Part shown: one piece after another, positions 33,513 through 41,470 of the stretch
Position numbering within the stretch: position 1 is the first letter of the stretch
How the letters are laid out: every line of letters begins with the position of its first letter
Source: Bacillus alkalisoli
GTDB lineage: Bacteria > Bacillota > Bacilli > Bacillales > Bacillaceae_I
Assembly (NCBI RefSeq): GCF_002797415.1
Contig: NZ_KZ454944.1
Span: forward strand, 829,745-893,744
DNA: 64,000 bases
Direction: 5' to 3'
The notes under the pieces: generated by a model
The model's database searches: none
The model's input: the letters and a program-made list of their open reading frames with translations, nothing else
Told to the model about the DNA's origin: nothing
Position numbers and translations under genes: made by a program

Positions 33513-34646
33513 GTGGAAAAGTATTTACGAGAAAAACAAGAAGAAATGCTACAACTAATAGAAAAGTTAGTGAATATAGATAGTGGCACACATTTCAAAA
33601 CAGGTGTAGACAAAGTAGGTAGAATTTTAAAAAAGCAATACGAGCAACTTGGCTTTGTTGTTACTGTAAAAGAAGAAGAGAAGTTTGGAAACAACCTTAT
33701 CATTAAACATAAAGACGCAGTAGATCCGAAAATTATATTAGTAGCACATATGGATACCGTTTTTCCAGAAGGGACAGTAGCAAAACGACCTTTTCGATTA
33801 GAAGGGGATATAGCATATGGTCCTGGTGTTGTTGACATGAAGTCTAGTCTTGTTGAAATGTTGTATGCTATTAGAGGCTTACAATATGAAAATCAAGACT
33901 GCTACAAAAACATTCAAATAATATTAAACAGTGATGAAGAAGTAGGATCGCCGAAATCTAAAAAGTTAATTGAAGAAGAAGCTGTTGGAAAAGAATATGC
34001 CCTTATTATGGAGCCCGCGAGGAAAGACGGTTCCCTTGTTTCGTCTAGACGAGGTGGTGGTAGGTACAAAATTATCGTGAAAGGGAAATCTGCTCACGCA
34101 GGAATCGAACCACAAAAAGGTCGCAGTGCAATTGAAGAACTAGCGTACAAAGTCATTCAACTAAATGGTTTAACAGATTATAAAAAAGGGATAAGTGTTA
34201 ATGTTGGACTAATTGAAGGTGGTTCATCTGTAAATACGATACCACCCATGGCAGTTGCACATGTTGATATTCGTATTTCTGAGATAGAACAAGCGGAATA
34301 CGTAGAACAAAAGATAAAAGAAATCTGTTCGATGAATGATGTGTCTGGTACCGAGATAACGTACAAAGGGGCAATTAATCGCCCGCCACTTGAAAAAAAC
34401 GAACAAAATGAACAACTCTTTGATATTATTCAAGGTGTTGGAAAAGAGATAGGCCTCCAGTTTAAAGATACAGCAACAGGAGGAGGTTCAGATGCAGCAT
34501 TTACCTCAGCAACTGGGGTCCCAACAATAGATGGATTAGGTCCTGTTGGAGGAAATGCACATAGTGAGAATGAATATGTAGAAATAAAAACACTTCCTGA
34601 ACGTACTCTTTTATTAGCCAAAACAATAGAACGATTATCTGAGTGA
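33513..34646 (+). CDS. M20 family metallopeptidase (glutamate carboxypeptidase-like)
   Basis: The GTG at 33513 is preferred because GGAG lies ten bases upstream; in-frame TTGs at 33498 and 33504 have no usable site. The 377-residue protein carries all M20 zinc ligands: VAHMDTVF (His), GPGVVDMKSS (bridging Asp), NSDEEVGS (Glu-Glu), MEPAR and the C-terminal HSENEYV (His). SAHAGIEPQKGRSAIEEL is the dimerisation/lid domain. It resembles carboxypeptidase G2-type enzymes that remove C-terminal Glu. There is no signal peptide, so it is cytoplasmic. It ends about 250 bases before the c-di-GMP riboswitch. Confidence 0.9.
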   Translation: MEKYLREKQEEMLQLIEKLVNIDSGTHFKTGVDKVGRILKKQYEQLGFVVTVKEEEKFGNNLIIKHKDAVDPKIILVAHMDTVFPEGTVAKRPFRLEGDIAYGPGVVDMKSSLVEMLYAIRGLQYENQDCYKNIQIILNSDEEVGSPKSKKLIEEEAVGKEYALIMEPARKDGSLVSSRRGGGRYKIIVKGKSAHAGIEPQKGRSAIEELAYKVIQLNGLTDYKKGISVNVGLIEGGSSVNTIPPMAVAHVDIRISEIEQAEYVEQKIKEICSMNDVSGTEITYKGAINRPPLEKNEQNEQLFDIIQGVGKEIGLQFKDTATGGGSDAAFTSATGVPTIDGLGPVGGNAHSENEYVEIKTLPERTLLLAKTIERLSE

Positions 34647-34911
34647 GTTTCATATATGAAATTAATTCTATCTAACTAATTTTTTACCACTGCTTGTAAC
34701 CGATGTCCCAACATGGAATAGGAGACAAGCTTTTTTAAAATTTAGTTTTCAACATGAATAGTTCATTAAAGTAAAACGAAAAATGAGACATATCGTGTAT
34801 AATTTAGGACATTTCGCTTTGATATTAGGACATATTAAGAACCGTTATAGAATATGCTTTTCACCTAGCGTATAGTTAAGTTAATAGGAAAATAGTTGCA
34901 GTGTGATCCTT

Positions 34912-35002
34912 ACCTTGGATAATAGCAAACTTACTGAAAAGTAAGGACGCAAAGCTACGGATCTAAAGCTTTAAGCAAAGATGGCCGAGTTACCGAAAAG
35001 GT
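34912..35002 (+). ncRNA. Cyclic-di-GMP-I (GEMM) riboswitch aptamer
   Basis: The conserved GEMM-I core is visible: ATAGCAAAC, then a hairpin CTTAC-TGAAAA-GTAAG with a GNRA-type loop, GGACGCAAAGCTACGG, ATCTAAAGC and GAGTTACCG. The P1 stem closes by ACCTT (34912-34916) with AAGGT (34998-35002). The aptamer class binds c-di-GMP. An intrinsic terminator begins about 40 bases downstream, so control by termination is likely. Whether the ligand turns transcription on or off was not determined. Confidence 0.92.
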
Positions 35003-35041
35003 TGGAACTGAAATGAAAAGGTATTTTACCTTCATTATCAG

Positions 35042-35074
35042 CGCCTACCAATCTAGTGGTAGGCGTTTTTTACT
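35042..35074 (+). terminator. Expression-platform terminator of the c-di-GMP riboswitch
   Basis: CGCCTACC / GGTAGGCG arms with the loop AATCTAGT, then six Ts. A separate hairpin (AAGGTA..TACCTT) lies between it and the aptamer at 35012-35036 and could take part in switching. Confidence 0.85.
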
Positions 35075-35153
35075 AATCTATTAAATATAACCCTAAAAAG
35101 TATGCGACAAAAAGAACTTATAGGAGACTTTCTCTTATAAGGGAGGGAACATA

Positions 35154-36140
35154 TTGAAACGGCTCATCGATAAAGTTATAAATAGAAATCGAACCATTGA
35201 ACTTACAAAAGCCCCAAATAATCCATTCTCACAAAAAGAGCTAACATATAATGAATATTCTTTTATTACTAAAAGAGGCTTTATTGTACGGAAAATAGCC
35301 CAATATTTAGATTTTAATGGAGAAGTTAGCAATTACCTATACAATCTTTCCTTAAACAAGCCGATGTTACAAATTAATGAATCTAGTGATGGATTAGAGC
35401 AAATTATTCATTTAAGCGAGCAACTTCTAACTTGGAACGAATCAAGAGAAGATATTCCTGCTGAAATAAAAGAATTAAACGTAAATAATGATATGAAAAA
35501 CGCTCTTTTAAAAGTATATCATGTTCATAAAGATGATTTATTCTTACATTCTGAAAACGAATTCAAGAGTCCGACAAGTGATGCTCAAGCTAGTGAGTGG
35601 CAAATCTATCGAGAAGTAATTTACGCTGCAACACAAGGTAAGTTTTTATTAATTGATAAAGAAGAAATATCCAATTATAAAACAGACGATATCCTTTGTA
35701 CGAAAGTAATAAAGGAACGTGCAGACATTCCTGCTAGTAGAGCGATTACGAAAGAAGCTCTAGATATGCGCGGGTATACTGGTCCGAAAACTATGGGGTT
35801 ATTGTTAGTTCTTTCTGAAGCAATTACAAACGTCATTAAACATGCTGAGCATGGAAAGATGACGTTAATGGAATGTATGAATAGCAATGAACTAAGAATA
35901 ATGGTAGAAGACATAGGTCCCGGTTTTCCGTTAAAAGAGCTACCGAAAAACACATTGTTAGCAGGTTATTCTACAAAAAAATCTCTAGGTCAAGGATTTA
36001 CACTAATGATGAAAATGGCTAAAAGTGTAGCTTTATATACTTCCCCAACTGGTTCAACTCTTATCATTATTTTTGATAACTGTAATGTGAAAGCAGGGGA
36101 TGAACCTAAAGCTTACTCGGAAGGAGTGAGCATGAAATGA
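35154..36140 (+). CDS. RsbT/RsbW-like ATPase (GHKL) with a novel N-terminal domain
   Basis: The 328-residue protein starts at TTG 35154, with GGGAGGG upstream. The C-terminal ~140 residues form a GHKL/HATPase_c domain of the anti-sigma-kinase type: N-box LSEAITNVIKHAEHG (~220-234), G1 box VEDIGPGFP (~252-260), G2 GYSTKKSLGQGF (~272-283) and TGSTLIIIF. These proteins phosphorylate STAS partners on Ser. The first ~190 residues match nothing I know; they are helical and acidic and could sense a partner. It is the first gene after the riboswitch. It lacks a histidine-kinase dimerisation domain, so it is not a classical sensor kinase. Confidence 0.88.
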   Translation: MKRLIDKVINRNRTIELTKAPNNPFSQKELTYNEYSFITKRGFIVRKIAQYLDFNGEVSNYLYNLSLNKPMLQINESSDGLEQIIHLSEQLLTWNESREDIPAEIKELNVNNDMKNALLKVYHVHKDDLFLHSENEFKSPTSDAQASEWQIYREVIYAATQGKFLLIDKEEISNYKTDDILCTKVIKERADIPASRAITKEALDMRGYTGPKTMGLLLVLSEAITNVIKHAEHGKMTLMECMNSNELRIMVEDIGPGFPLKELPKNTLLAGYSTKKSLGQGFTLMMKMAKSVALYTSPTGSTLIIIFDNCNVKAGDEPKAYSEGVSMK

Positions 36141-36832
36141 ATAGAAAATCATTACAAAAACGTATATGTAAACAGCTTAAAATTGTAATGTTTTTTCTTA
36201 TTGTAATTTCAATTACTATCCATTTTTATTTTCCTAAGTTTTTAATTATATTTTCTATTATCTCTATCGTAATCATATTTTACATTACTAATTTTATTAA
36301 TAAACAACTGTATGAAAATATAAATGTAATAAAAGAACAAGTTATTGAGTTAGATGGTGGAGAATTAATTCCTAGTAACATATATGACGGTGAAACAGAA
36401 CTGAAAGAGATTTCAGAAGGAATTGGTAGAATTACTAAAAAAAGTGAGGAATTTATAGCTGTTACACAAAAACAAGCAATAAAAACTCAATGGTTATCTT
36501 TATCTCTAGAAGCAGATTCTTCTCACTCTGTTGAGAAAATGTATGAACTATCTACCGTTGATACAATGAAAAATCGCGAACAACTTCTTGAGCTTTCTGA
36601 GCTACTTGATGAAATAACTACTTATTTTTATGACAGTGATAATGAACTAAATAGTAACGCTATTATCGATAAGATAGAAAAAATTAGAGAAATTACTCAA
36701 AATCGTGCTTCTGCAACAACAGAAATAACGATTACGCTTTCTGATTTATTAAAGTCACTTCAACAACAATCGAGTGAATTATCTGATATTTCAATAAATC
36801 TCTTTAAACAAATAGAACAATTTAAAAAGTAA
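36137..36832 (+). CDS. Two-TM membrane signalling protein with HAMP-like segment and coiled coil
   Basis: The start ATG overlaps the upstream stop (ATGA), so it is co-translated with the ATPase. Residues ~15-55 are two nearly contiguous hydrophobic helices with a very short loop between them. Next comes a HAMP-like stretch (INKQLYENINVIKEQVIELDGGE; DGETELKEISEGIGRITKKSEEF). A long helical, probably coiled-coil cytoplasmic region runs to residue 231. It resembles a chemoreceptor or regulator membrane module without a ligand domain or a methyl-accepting tip. The likely role, to tether or signal to the partner-switching proteins, is inferred from the operon. Confidence 0.8.
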   Translation: MNRKSLQKRICKQLKIVMFFLIVISITIHFYFPKFLIIFSIISIVIIFYITNFINKQLYENINVIKEQVIELDGGELIPSNIYDGETELKEISEGIGRITKKSEEFIAVTQKQAIKTQWLSLSLEADSSHSVEKMYELSTVDTMKNREQLLELSELLDEITTYFYDSDNELNSNAIIDKIEKIREITQNRASATTEITITLSDLLKSLQQQSSELSDISINLFKQIEQFKK

Positions 36833-36845
36833 GGGAGGGCAACGT

Positions 36846-37163
36846 ATGGGATTAACAATTAAGAAAGAAGTAGAAGGAAGTATGGTAACTTTCTATTTAA
36901 ACGGAGTATTGGATATTACCACTAGTAATGCTATGGATCAATATTTACAAGATACAACTGAAATAGATACGTTAGTATTCGATCTAACAGAAATTGAATT
37001 TATAGACTCTACAGGAATTGGGTTAATTATTAATACGGTCTATGTTTCTCAAGAAAAGCATTTTAAGGTAAGACTTCAAGGTGTGGATGAGTTAACAAAC
37101 GAAGTATTTGAAACAGTAGGATTATATCAAATTTTAGAGGCTATGCAAGGGGAGGTAGTGTAA
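36846..37163 (+). CDS. STAS-domain anti-anti-sigma factor-like protein 1
   Basis: This 105-residue STAS domain protein is of the SpoIIAA/RsbV type. The phosphorylation loop reads FIDSTGIGLI with the conserved Ser after Asp. GVLDITTSNAMDQYL and FETVGLYQIL fit the helices around it. The ATG 36846 has AGGGAGGGC upstream. The stop overlaps the start of the PP2C gene (TAATG). It is a likely substrate of the operon's ATPase (phosphorylation) and phosphatase (dephosphorylation). Confidence 0.93.
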   Translation: MGLTIKKEVEGSMVTFYLNGVLDITTSNAMDQYLQDTTEIDTLVFDLTEIEFIDSTGIGLIINTVYVSQEKHFKVRLQGVDELTNEVFETVGLYQILEAMQGEVV

Positions 37164-38002
37164 TGTATAAGAACCGATTACACTGTGAGAATATAGTTCC
37201 TCCCACTGTGAATGAATATAAATCTCTTGAGAGAGAAATCAATCTAGCAAAAAACATACAAACCTCTTTGCTTAATGGTAAAACCCCTAGTTTTAGCGGT
37301 GGAAAAGTATGTGGTGCATCCATCCCTGCAAGATTAATTGGAGGAGATTATTATGATTTTTATCCGCTAGTTAACGGAAAGATTAGAATTGTAATAGGGG
37401 ATGTAATGGGAAAAGGAATACCAGCAGCTATGTTAATGATCTTAACACGAGGAGCATTTCGCAGTGCTGCTGAAAGCACACAATCTCCTGGTAAAACGTT
37501 AACATCCATGAACTACGCACTATATAACGATTTACGAACGTTAAAATCTTTTGTTACTTTATTTTGTGCGGATTGGGATCCAAACACAATGACGTTGACG
37601 TACGCAAATGCAGGTCATAATCTTCCTTTATACTTAAATCATAAAGAAAATAAAGTGGATCAGGTTCCAATTATTAAAGGGGTAATGGTTGGTGGATTAC
37701 CAAATCAAATTTATAAAGAGGAATCTATAACACTTAATGAGAATGACACTATTTTCTTTTACACAGACGGAATTGTGGAGGCTGAAAATCCACAAGGTGA
37801 GCAATACAAGTTACTTAGACTTGTTGCTCATTTAGAAGATAACATTCATCAAGAAATAGAACAGTTAGAAAATAGTGTAATCGAATCTATAAACAACTTT
37901 ACAAATGGTGCACCTCAAAAAGATGATATCACAATGGTGATTTTAAAAGTAAATAAACAAAATACCGATATCACTAGCGTGTCTTCTCCTTTAATTTGTT
38001 AG
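37163..38002 (+). CDS. PP2C/SpoIIE-type serine phosphatase (RsbU-like)
   Basis: The 279-residue protein is almost wholly a PPM phosphatase domain: GGDYYDF (metal Asp), GDVMGKGIPAAM, NAGHNLPLYL, FFYTDGIVEAENP and the final QKDDITMVILK Asp. A short helix (ISYKSLEREINLAKNIQTSLL type) precedes it, as in RsbU-like enzymes, but no N-terminal sensor domain is present. It should dephosphorylate the adjacent STAS protein(s). It starts at the ATG overlapping the STAS stop and is followed by the FapA gene after 12 bases. Confidence 0.94.
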   Translation: MYKNRLHCENIVPPTVNEYKSLEREINLAKNIQTSLLNGKTPSFSGGKVCGASIPARLIGGDYYDFYPLVNGKIRIVIGDVMGKGIPAAMLMILTRGAFRSAAESTQSPGKTLTSMNYALYNDLRTLKSFVTLFCADWDPNTMTLTYANAGHNLPLYLNHKENKVDQVPIIKGVMVGGLPNQIYKEESITLNENDTIFFYTDGIVEAENPQGEQYKLLRLVAHLEDNIHQEIEQLENSVIESINNFTNGAPQKDDITMVILKVNKQNTDITSVSSPLIC

Positions 38003-38014
38003 GAGGTAATACTC

Positions 38015-40099
38015 ATGCAAACTATTCTCTCTAGTGGGAAGAACGTAACGACAGCAATTAAAGATGGTCTTGTTCTATTAGGGGTTACAATGCAGGAAGT
38101 AGAAATAGAAGTAGTAGACTATGGAAAAAAAGGGATGCTTGGTTTTGGAGGTAAGAAGGCGGTCGTAAAAATAACAAAAAAATCTCCTGTCGATAAATTA
38201 GATAAAGAAAAAAAGGAACAATTAGACACAGAAGGACTTGTTGACCGTTACTTTGAAGAAATAGAAGAAAATCAAGAAATTCCACAAAAAGACTTAACAG
38301 AAAATACCCCAACCTTTTCAGAAACACCGGTAAAACAGGAAGTTAAAAAGTCTGGAAAAGTATGGGTGGTAGATGGGGAACTTCATTACGAGTTAGGCGA
38401 AGATAGATTTCCAACAGTCGTTGTAACTCCACCTGTTAAAATATATAAAAATAATGAAAGTACTTCCGAAGAGCAACTCATTATTACTGGTAAAGATAAA
38501 GTGAAATTACTCGTTGAAGACGAAGTGATAAAATCTCATTGGAAAGCTTATATGGATGAACAAAAGCTGAACGTTTACCTAGAAATAACACCAGGTTATA
38601 AAATTAATAGAAAAATAGTAGATGTAGCTCCGGAGTTCGATATTAAAATTACCGCTTCAGAAGAAAAAATTAAATACAATGACTTGTCATATGCAGAAGT
38701 CCTAAGTAAATTAGAAGCATTAAGAGTAAAACAAGGATTTAAACATTCCGAAATTAACAAAGCTATTGAAACGCTAGAACCTGGTTTGTTTATAATTGCA
38801 AGTGGCCTAAAACCAAAAGAAGGTAAAAATGGCTGGGTCGAAGTGAAGGTAGATGTTGAGCCAGTAACAGGTCCAGTAGAGAAAAAGGACGGTACAGTAG
38901 ATTTTAAAGAGATGAAACGCATTCCGACAGTTGAAAGAGGAAAGATTATCGCAATTGTACATGATCCTATTCCAGGTGAGGTCGGTTATACAGTTACGAA
39001 TGAACCTTTACTTGCCAAACAAACAATCCCAGTACATTTGAAAACTGCAAAAGGAACCGTCTTGCATGAAGAAAAAGTAATCGCAAGTGATTCCGGAAGA
39101 CCATTCATAGAAAAACGTGGCCAGTATGTAACAACATCTATTCTTTCGAAGTTAACTCATAAAGGAAATGTAAATTTAGCTAGTGGTAACATTAGATTTA
39201 CAGGGGATGTTGAAATTTTAGGTGAAATAGAAGACGGTATGAAGGTTGAAGCGGATGGTGATATTACCGTCGAGAAAACTATTAACAGTTCTCAAGTAAG
39301 TGCTTCAGGAGGAATCATAGCCTACAGTAATGTTGTAGGATCGGAGTTGTCGGCTGGAAAGAATAACATGCTAATCGCCGAACTAGGACACTTGATCGGA
39401 TTAATTCATTCGAATGTTGAAAAAATAATTTCCTTAATAAAACAGTTGTCGAAATCGCCAGCTTTTAAGTCTAACGATTTAACATCTGTAGGATTACAAC
39501 CATTAATAAACATACTATTAGAAAAAAAATTCAAAGGCTTTAAGCCTTTAGTAAAGAAATATGTAGACGTAGTAAAGAGAGGCGAAGACTTTTTAGTAGA
39601 TGATTCATGGAGACAAGTAGCGGTAACTTTATCTCAAATTTTTCTATCACTATCCAAAGAAAGAATGACTATAGATGCGCTAATCATGTTATCTGAAAAG
39701 ATGAAAGTCCTTTACGAAATAAGCAAAGCGCCAGTAGAGCCAGATTCCTATATTACCATTTCAAGTGCGCTAAACAGTAAACTATACTGTAGTGGAAACG
39801 TATTGATATTAGGACAAAGTTGTGTGAACACAAAAATTCATGCAGGTGGGACATTAAAGATATCTGGTATTTTGCGTGGTGGAGAAGTATATGGAAGATT
39901 AGGTGTTGAATTAAATGAAGTTGGTGCAACGATGGGAACGACTACATTAGTTGCTGTTCCTAACGACCAAGTAATAAAGATAAAAAATGCAATGGAAGGT
40001 ACTATTATTAAAATAGGCAACGCAAAATACACCTTCAAAGATACGAAGCGTCATGTAAAGGCGAGATTAAATGAAGAGGAACAAATAATGTTTGAATAG
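38015..40099 (+). CDS. Jag_N-FapA (DUF342) fusion protein
   Basis: The protein has 694 residues. Residues 1-55 are a Jag_N domain (SGKNVTTAIKDGLVLLGVT; EVEIEVVDYGKKGMLGFGGKKA), the domain found at the N-terminus of the RNA-binding protein KhpB/Jag. After an acidic linker with a WVVDGELHYEL segment comes a FapA N-terminal domain, then a right-handed beta-helix with Gly-rich turns (GNIRFTGDVEILGEI; MKVEADGDITVEKTI; SQVSASGGIIAYSNVVGSEL). A helical insertion follows at ~470-570, and a final beta-helix segment (LYCSGNVLILGQS; GGTLKISGILRGGEVYGRLG). FapA proteins are linked to flagellar assembly and polar localisation in other bacteria. Its position among partner-switching genes suggests it is the output or scaffold. 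Confidence 0.9.
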   Translation: MQTILSSGKNVTTAIKDGLVLLGVTMQEVEIEVVDYGKKGMLGFGGKKAVVKITKKSPVDKLDKEKKEQLDTEGLVDRYFEEIEENQEIPQKDLTENTPTFSETPVKQEVKKSGKVWVVDGELHYELGEDRFPTVVVTPPVKIYKNNESTSEEQLIITGKDKVKLLVEDEVIKSHWKAYMDEQKLNVYLEITPGYKINRKIVDVAPEFDIKITASEEKIKYNDLSYAEVLSKLEALRVKQGFKHSEINKAIETLEPGLFIIASGLKPKEGKNGWVEVKVDVEPVTGPVEKKDGTVDFKEMKRIPTVERGKIIAIVHDPIPGEVGYTVTNEPLLAKQTIPVHLKTAKGTVLHEEKVIASDSGRPFIEKRGQYVTTSILSKLTHKGNVNLASGNIRFTGDVEILGEIEDGMKVEADGDITVEKTINSSQVSASGGIIAYSNVVGSELSAGKNNMLIAELGHLIGLIHSNVEKIISLIKQLSKSPAFKSNDLTSVGLQPLINILLEKKFKGFKPLVKKYVDVVKRGEDFLVDDSWRQVAVTLSQIFLSLSKERMTIDALIMLSEKMKVLYEISKAPVEPDSYITISSALNSKLYCSGNVLILGQSCVNTKIHAGGTLKISGILRGGEVYGRLGVELNEVGATMGTTTLVAVPNDQVIKIKNAMEGTIIKIGNAKYTFKDTKRHVKARLNEEEQIMFE

Positions 40100-40117
40100 T
40101 AATGCGGGAGGTGTACA

Positions 40118-40435
40118 ATGTTTGTTTATTGTTTAGAAGTAGATGAATGTTCACTTGAAGTGCTGTTAAGCGGCGATCTAGATATAGAAGGAACAGAAGT
40201 AATGGAATACGAATTAGTTCCCAATTTACTTCACTCTAAAAAAGTGAACATAAACTTTAAAGATGTAGCCTTTGTTGATTCAACAGGAATGGGACTATTA
40301 ATTAATTTAGTTCAAACATTAACAGAACAAGATATTCAAATCACCATTTCGAATGTTAGAAGTGAAATAATGGAAGTGTTTGACTTGTTACAATTGCCTC
40401 AAATTATCGGCGAAGAATTGTTTATTAATAACTGA
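40118..40435 (+). CDS. STAS-domain anti-anti-sigma factor-like protein 2
   Basis: This is a second 105-residue STAS protein in the operon. The loop reads FVDSTGMGLLINLV with the phosphorylatable Ser, and the helices VFDLLQLPQII complete the fold. It has the same length as the first STAS but is clearly divergent, so it may bind a different partner. The ATG 40118 has GCGGGAGGTG upstream and follows the fapA-like stop by 18 bases. It is the last gene, with a strong terminator behind it. Confidence 0.93.
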   Translation: MFVYCLEVDECSLEVLLSGDLDIEGTEVMEYELVPNLLHSKKVNINFKDVAFVDSTGMGLLINLVQTLTEQDIQITISNVRSEIMEVFDLLQLPQIIGEELFINN

Positions 40436-40461
40436 CGATTCGATTAATGAACGTGCTTAAC

Positions 40462-40505
40462 AAAAAAGCTTATGAAGATTTAACTAATTTTCATAAGCTT
40501 TTTTA
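40462..40505 (+). terminator. Terminator of the c-di-GMP/partner-switching operon
   Basis: AAAAAAGCTTATGAA / TTCATAAGCTTTTTT arms. Confidence 0.9.
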
Positions 40506-40519
40506 TAGTAATGTAGTTA

Positions 40520-40590
40520 TGGACCTAGGGGTAGTCGAAACCCCGCTTCTGCAATGCCATTGCAGCGTACTCCCATTATACGATAGGCCC
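40520..40590 (-). tRNA. tRNA-Ala (anticodon GGC)
   Basis: The minus strand folds as a cloverleaf: acceptor GGGCCTA/TAGGTCC (one G-U), D-stem GTAT/GTAC, anticodon stem CTGCA/TGCAG with loop ATGGCAT, and T-arm GGGGT/ACCCC. The discriminator is A and CCA is not encoded. It stands alone, head to tail with mgtC and antisense to the end of the partner-switching operon. Confidence 0.9.
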
Positions 40591-40669
40591 TCTAGTGAAT
40601 CGTAAATAATAGAGCATACTTTTGTCAATGATTTTAAGTGAATTAGAGAATTGAATGAATATGCAGCAT

Positions 40670-41350
40670 TTAAATGTTCTCTATTTCAATACTAGTAATA
40701 CCTTCAATTTTTTGCACGGTATAATAAATATCAGTTGTTCTACGTTTTTGGTCAACTAATATTTTCAACTGAACTAAATGACTGTCAGATTGGTCTTTAA
40801 TACGAACATTCTTAATGGAGATATCATCTTTTTTAATTTCATCAATAACTTTAGCAATATCATCTGCAAGTGTTAATGTTAATTGTAAAAAGATTTCTTT
40901 TTCCTTTAACTTTCTTGGTCCTAATACAGAAATCATTAATGGAATAATCTCAACACTAATTATTAATAAAGCAACACCTGCAAAAGCTTCTAAGTAAAAG
41001 CCTGCTCCTGTAGCTATACCAACTCCAGCAGCTCCCCAAATTAATGCGGCTGTAGTTAAACCCGTAATAGTGTCATTCCCTTTTCTTAAAATAACCCCTG
41101 CACCGAGAAAACCAATACCACTTACAATCTGTGCTGCTAAACGAAGTGGGTCCATCGTAATTTGTACATAATCACTATCACCAAATAAGTATGCAGATTC
41201 AATAGAGACAATTGTGAGTAAACAACTTACAATAGAAATAACTAAACATGTTTTTAAGCCGAGTGGCTTTCTTTTTAATTCCCGTTCAAGTCCTATAATT
41301 AATCCAAGCACTGCAGATATACATAATTTTATTAAAATCTCAGTTTCCAC
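40670..41350 (-). CDS. MgtC/SapB family membrane protein
   Basis: The 226-residue protein has four or five N-terminal TM helices with GLIIGLERELKRKPLGLKTCLVI and the family signature GIGFLGAGVILRKGNDTITGLTTAALIWGAAGVGIATGAG. It ends with a ~70-residue ACT-like cytoplasmic domain (VDEIKKDDISIKNVRI). MgtC proteins affect magnesium adaptation, ATP synthase or potassium transport in other bacteria; the Bacillus role is unclear. The start ATG 41350 has GAGAGGAG upstream. No M-box riboswitch is seen in front of it. Confidence 0.92.
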   Translation of the reverse strand: METEILIKLCISAVLGLIIGLERELKRKPLGLKTCLVISIVSCLLTIVSIESAYLFGDSDYVQITMDPLRLAAQIVSGIGFLGAGVILRKGNDTITGLTTAALIWGAAGVGIATGAGFYLEAFAGVALLIISVEIIPLMISVLGPRKLKEKEIFLQLTLTLADDIAKVIDEIKKDDISIKNVRIKDQSDSHLVQLKILVDQKRRTTDIYYTVQKIEGITSIEIENI

Positions 41351-41470
41351 GTCTAATTGAACTCCTCTCTAAGTTGTTATCTGTTGAACAAAAAATAAAT
41401 GATTAGAAAATTATAACAAAATTCAGTAAAATTAGATATATAAAACATCACATGTATAGGAGAACACACC

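Larger units (their letters stand above)
34647..35153. other. Leader region of the c-di-GMP operon
   Basis: About 500 gene-free bases contain the riboswitch aptamer (34912-35002), a hairpin at 35012-35036, the terminator (35042-35074) and the first gene's ribosome site. A TATAAT at 34798 is a candidate -10, but no -35 is convincing. Confidence 0.6.

Noticed and set aside
41351-41470. M-box (magnesium) riboswitch for mgtC
   Set aside because: The ~120-base gap upstream of mgtC shows none of the M-box conserved segments.
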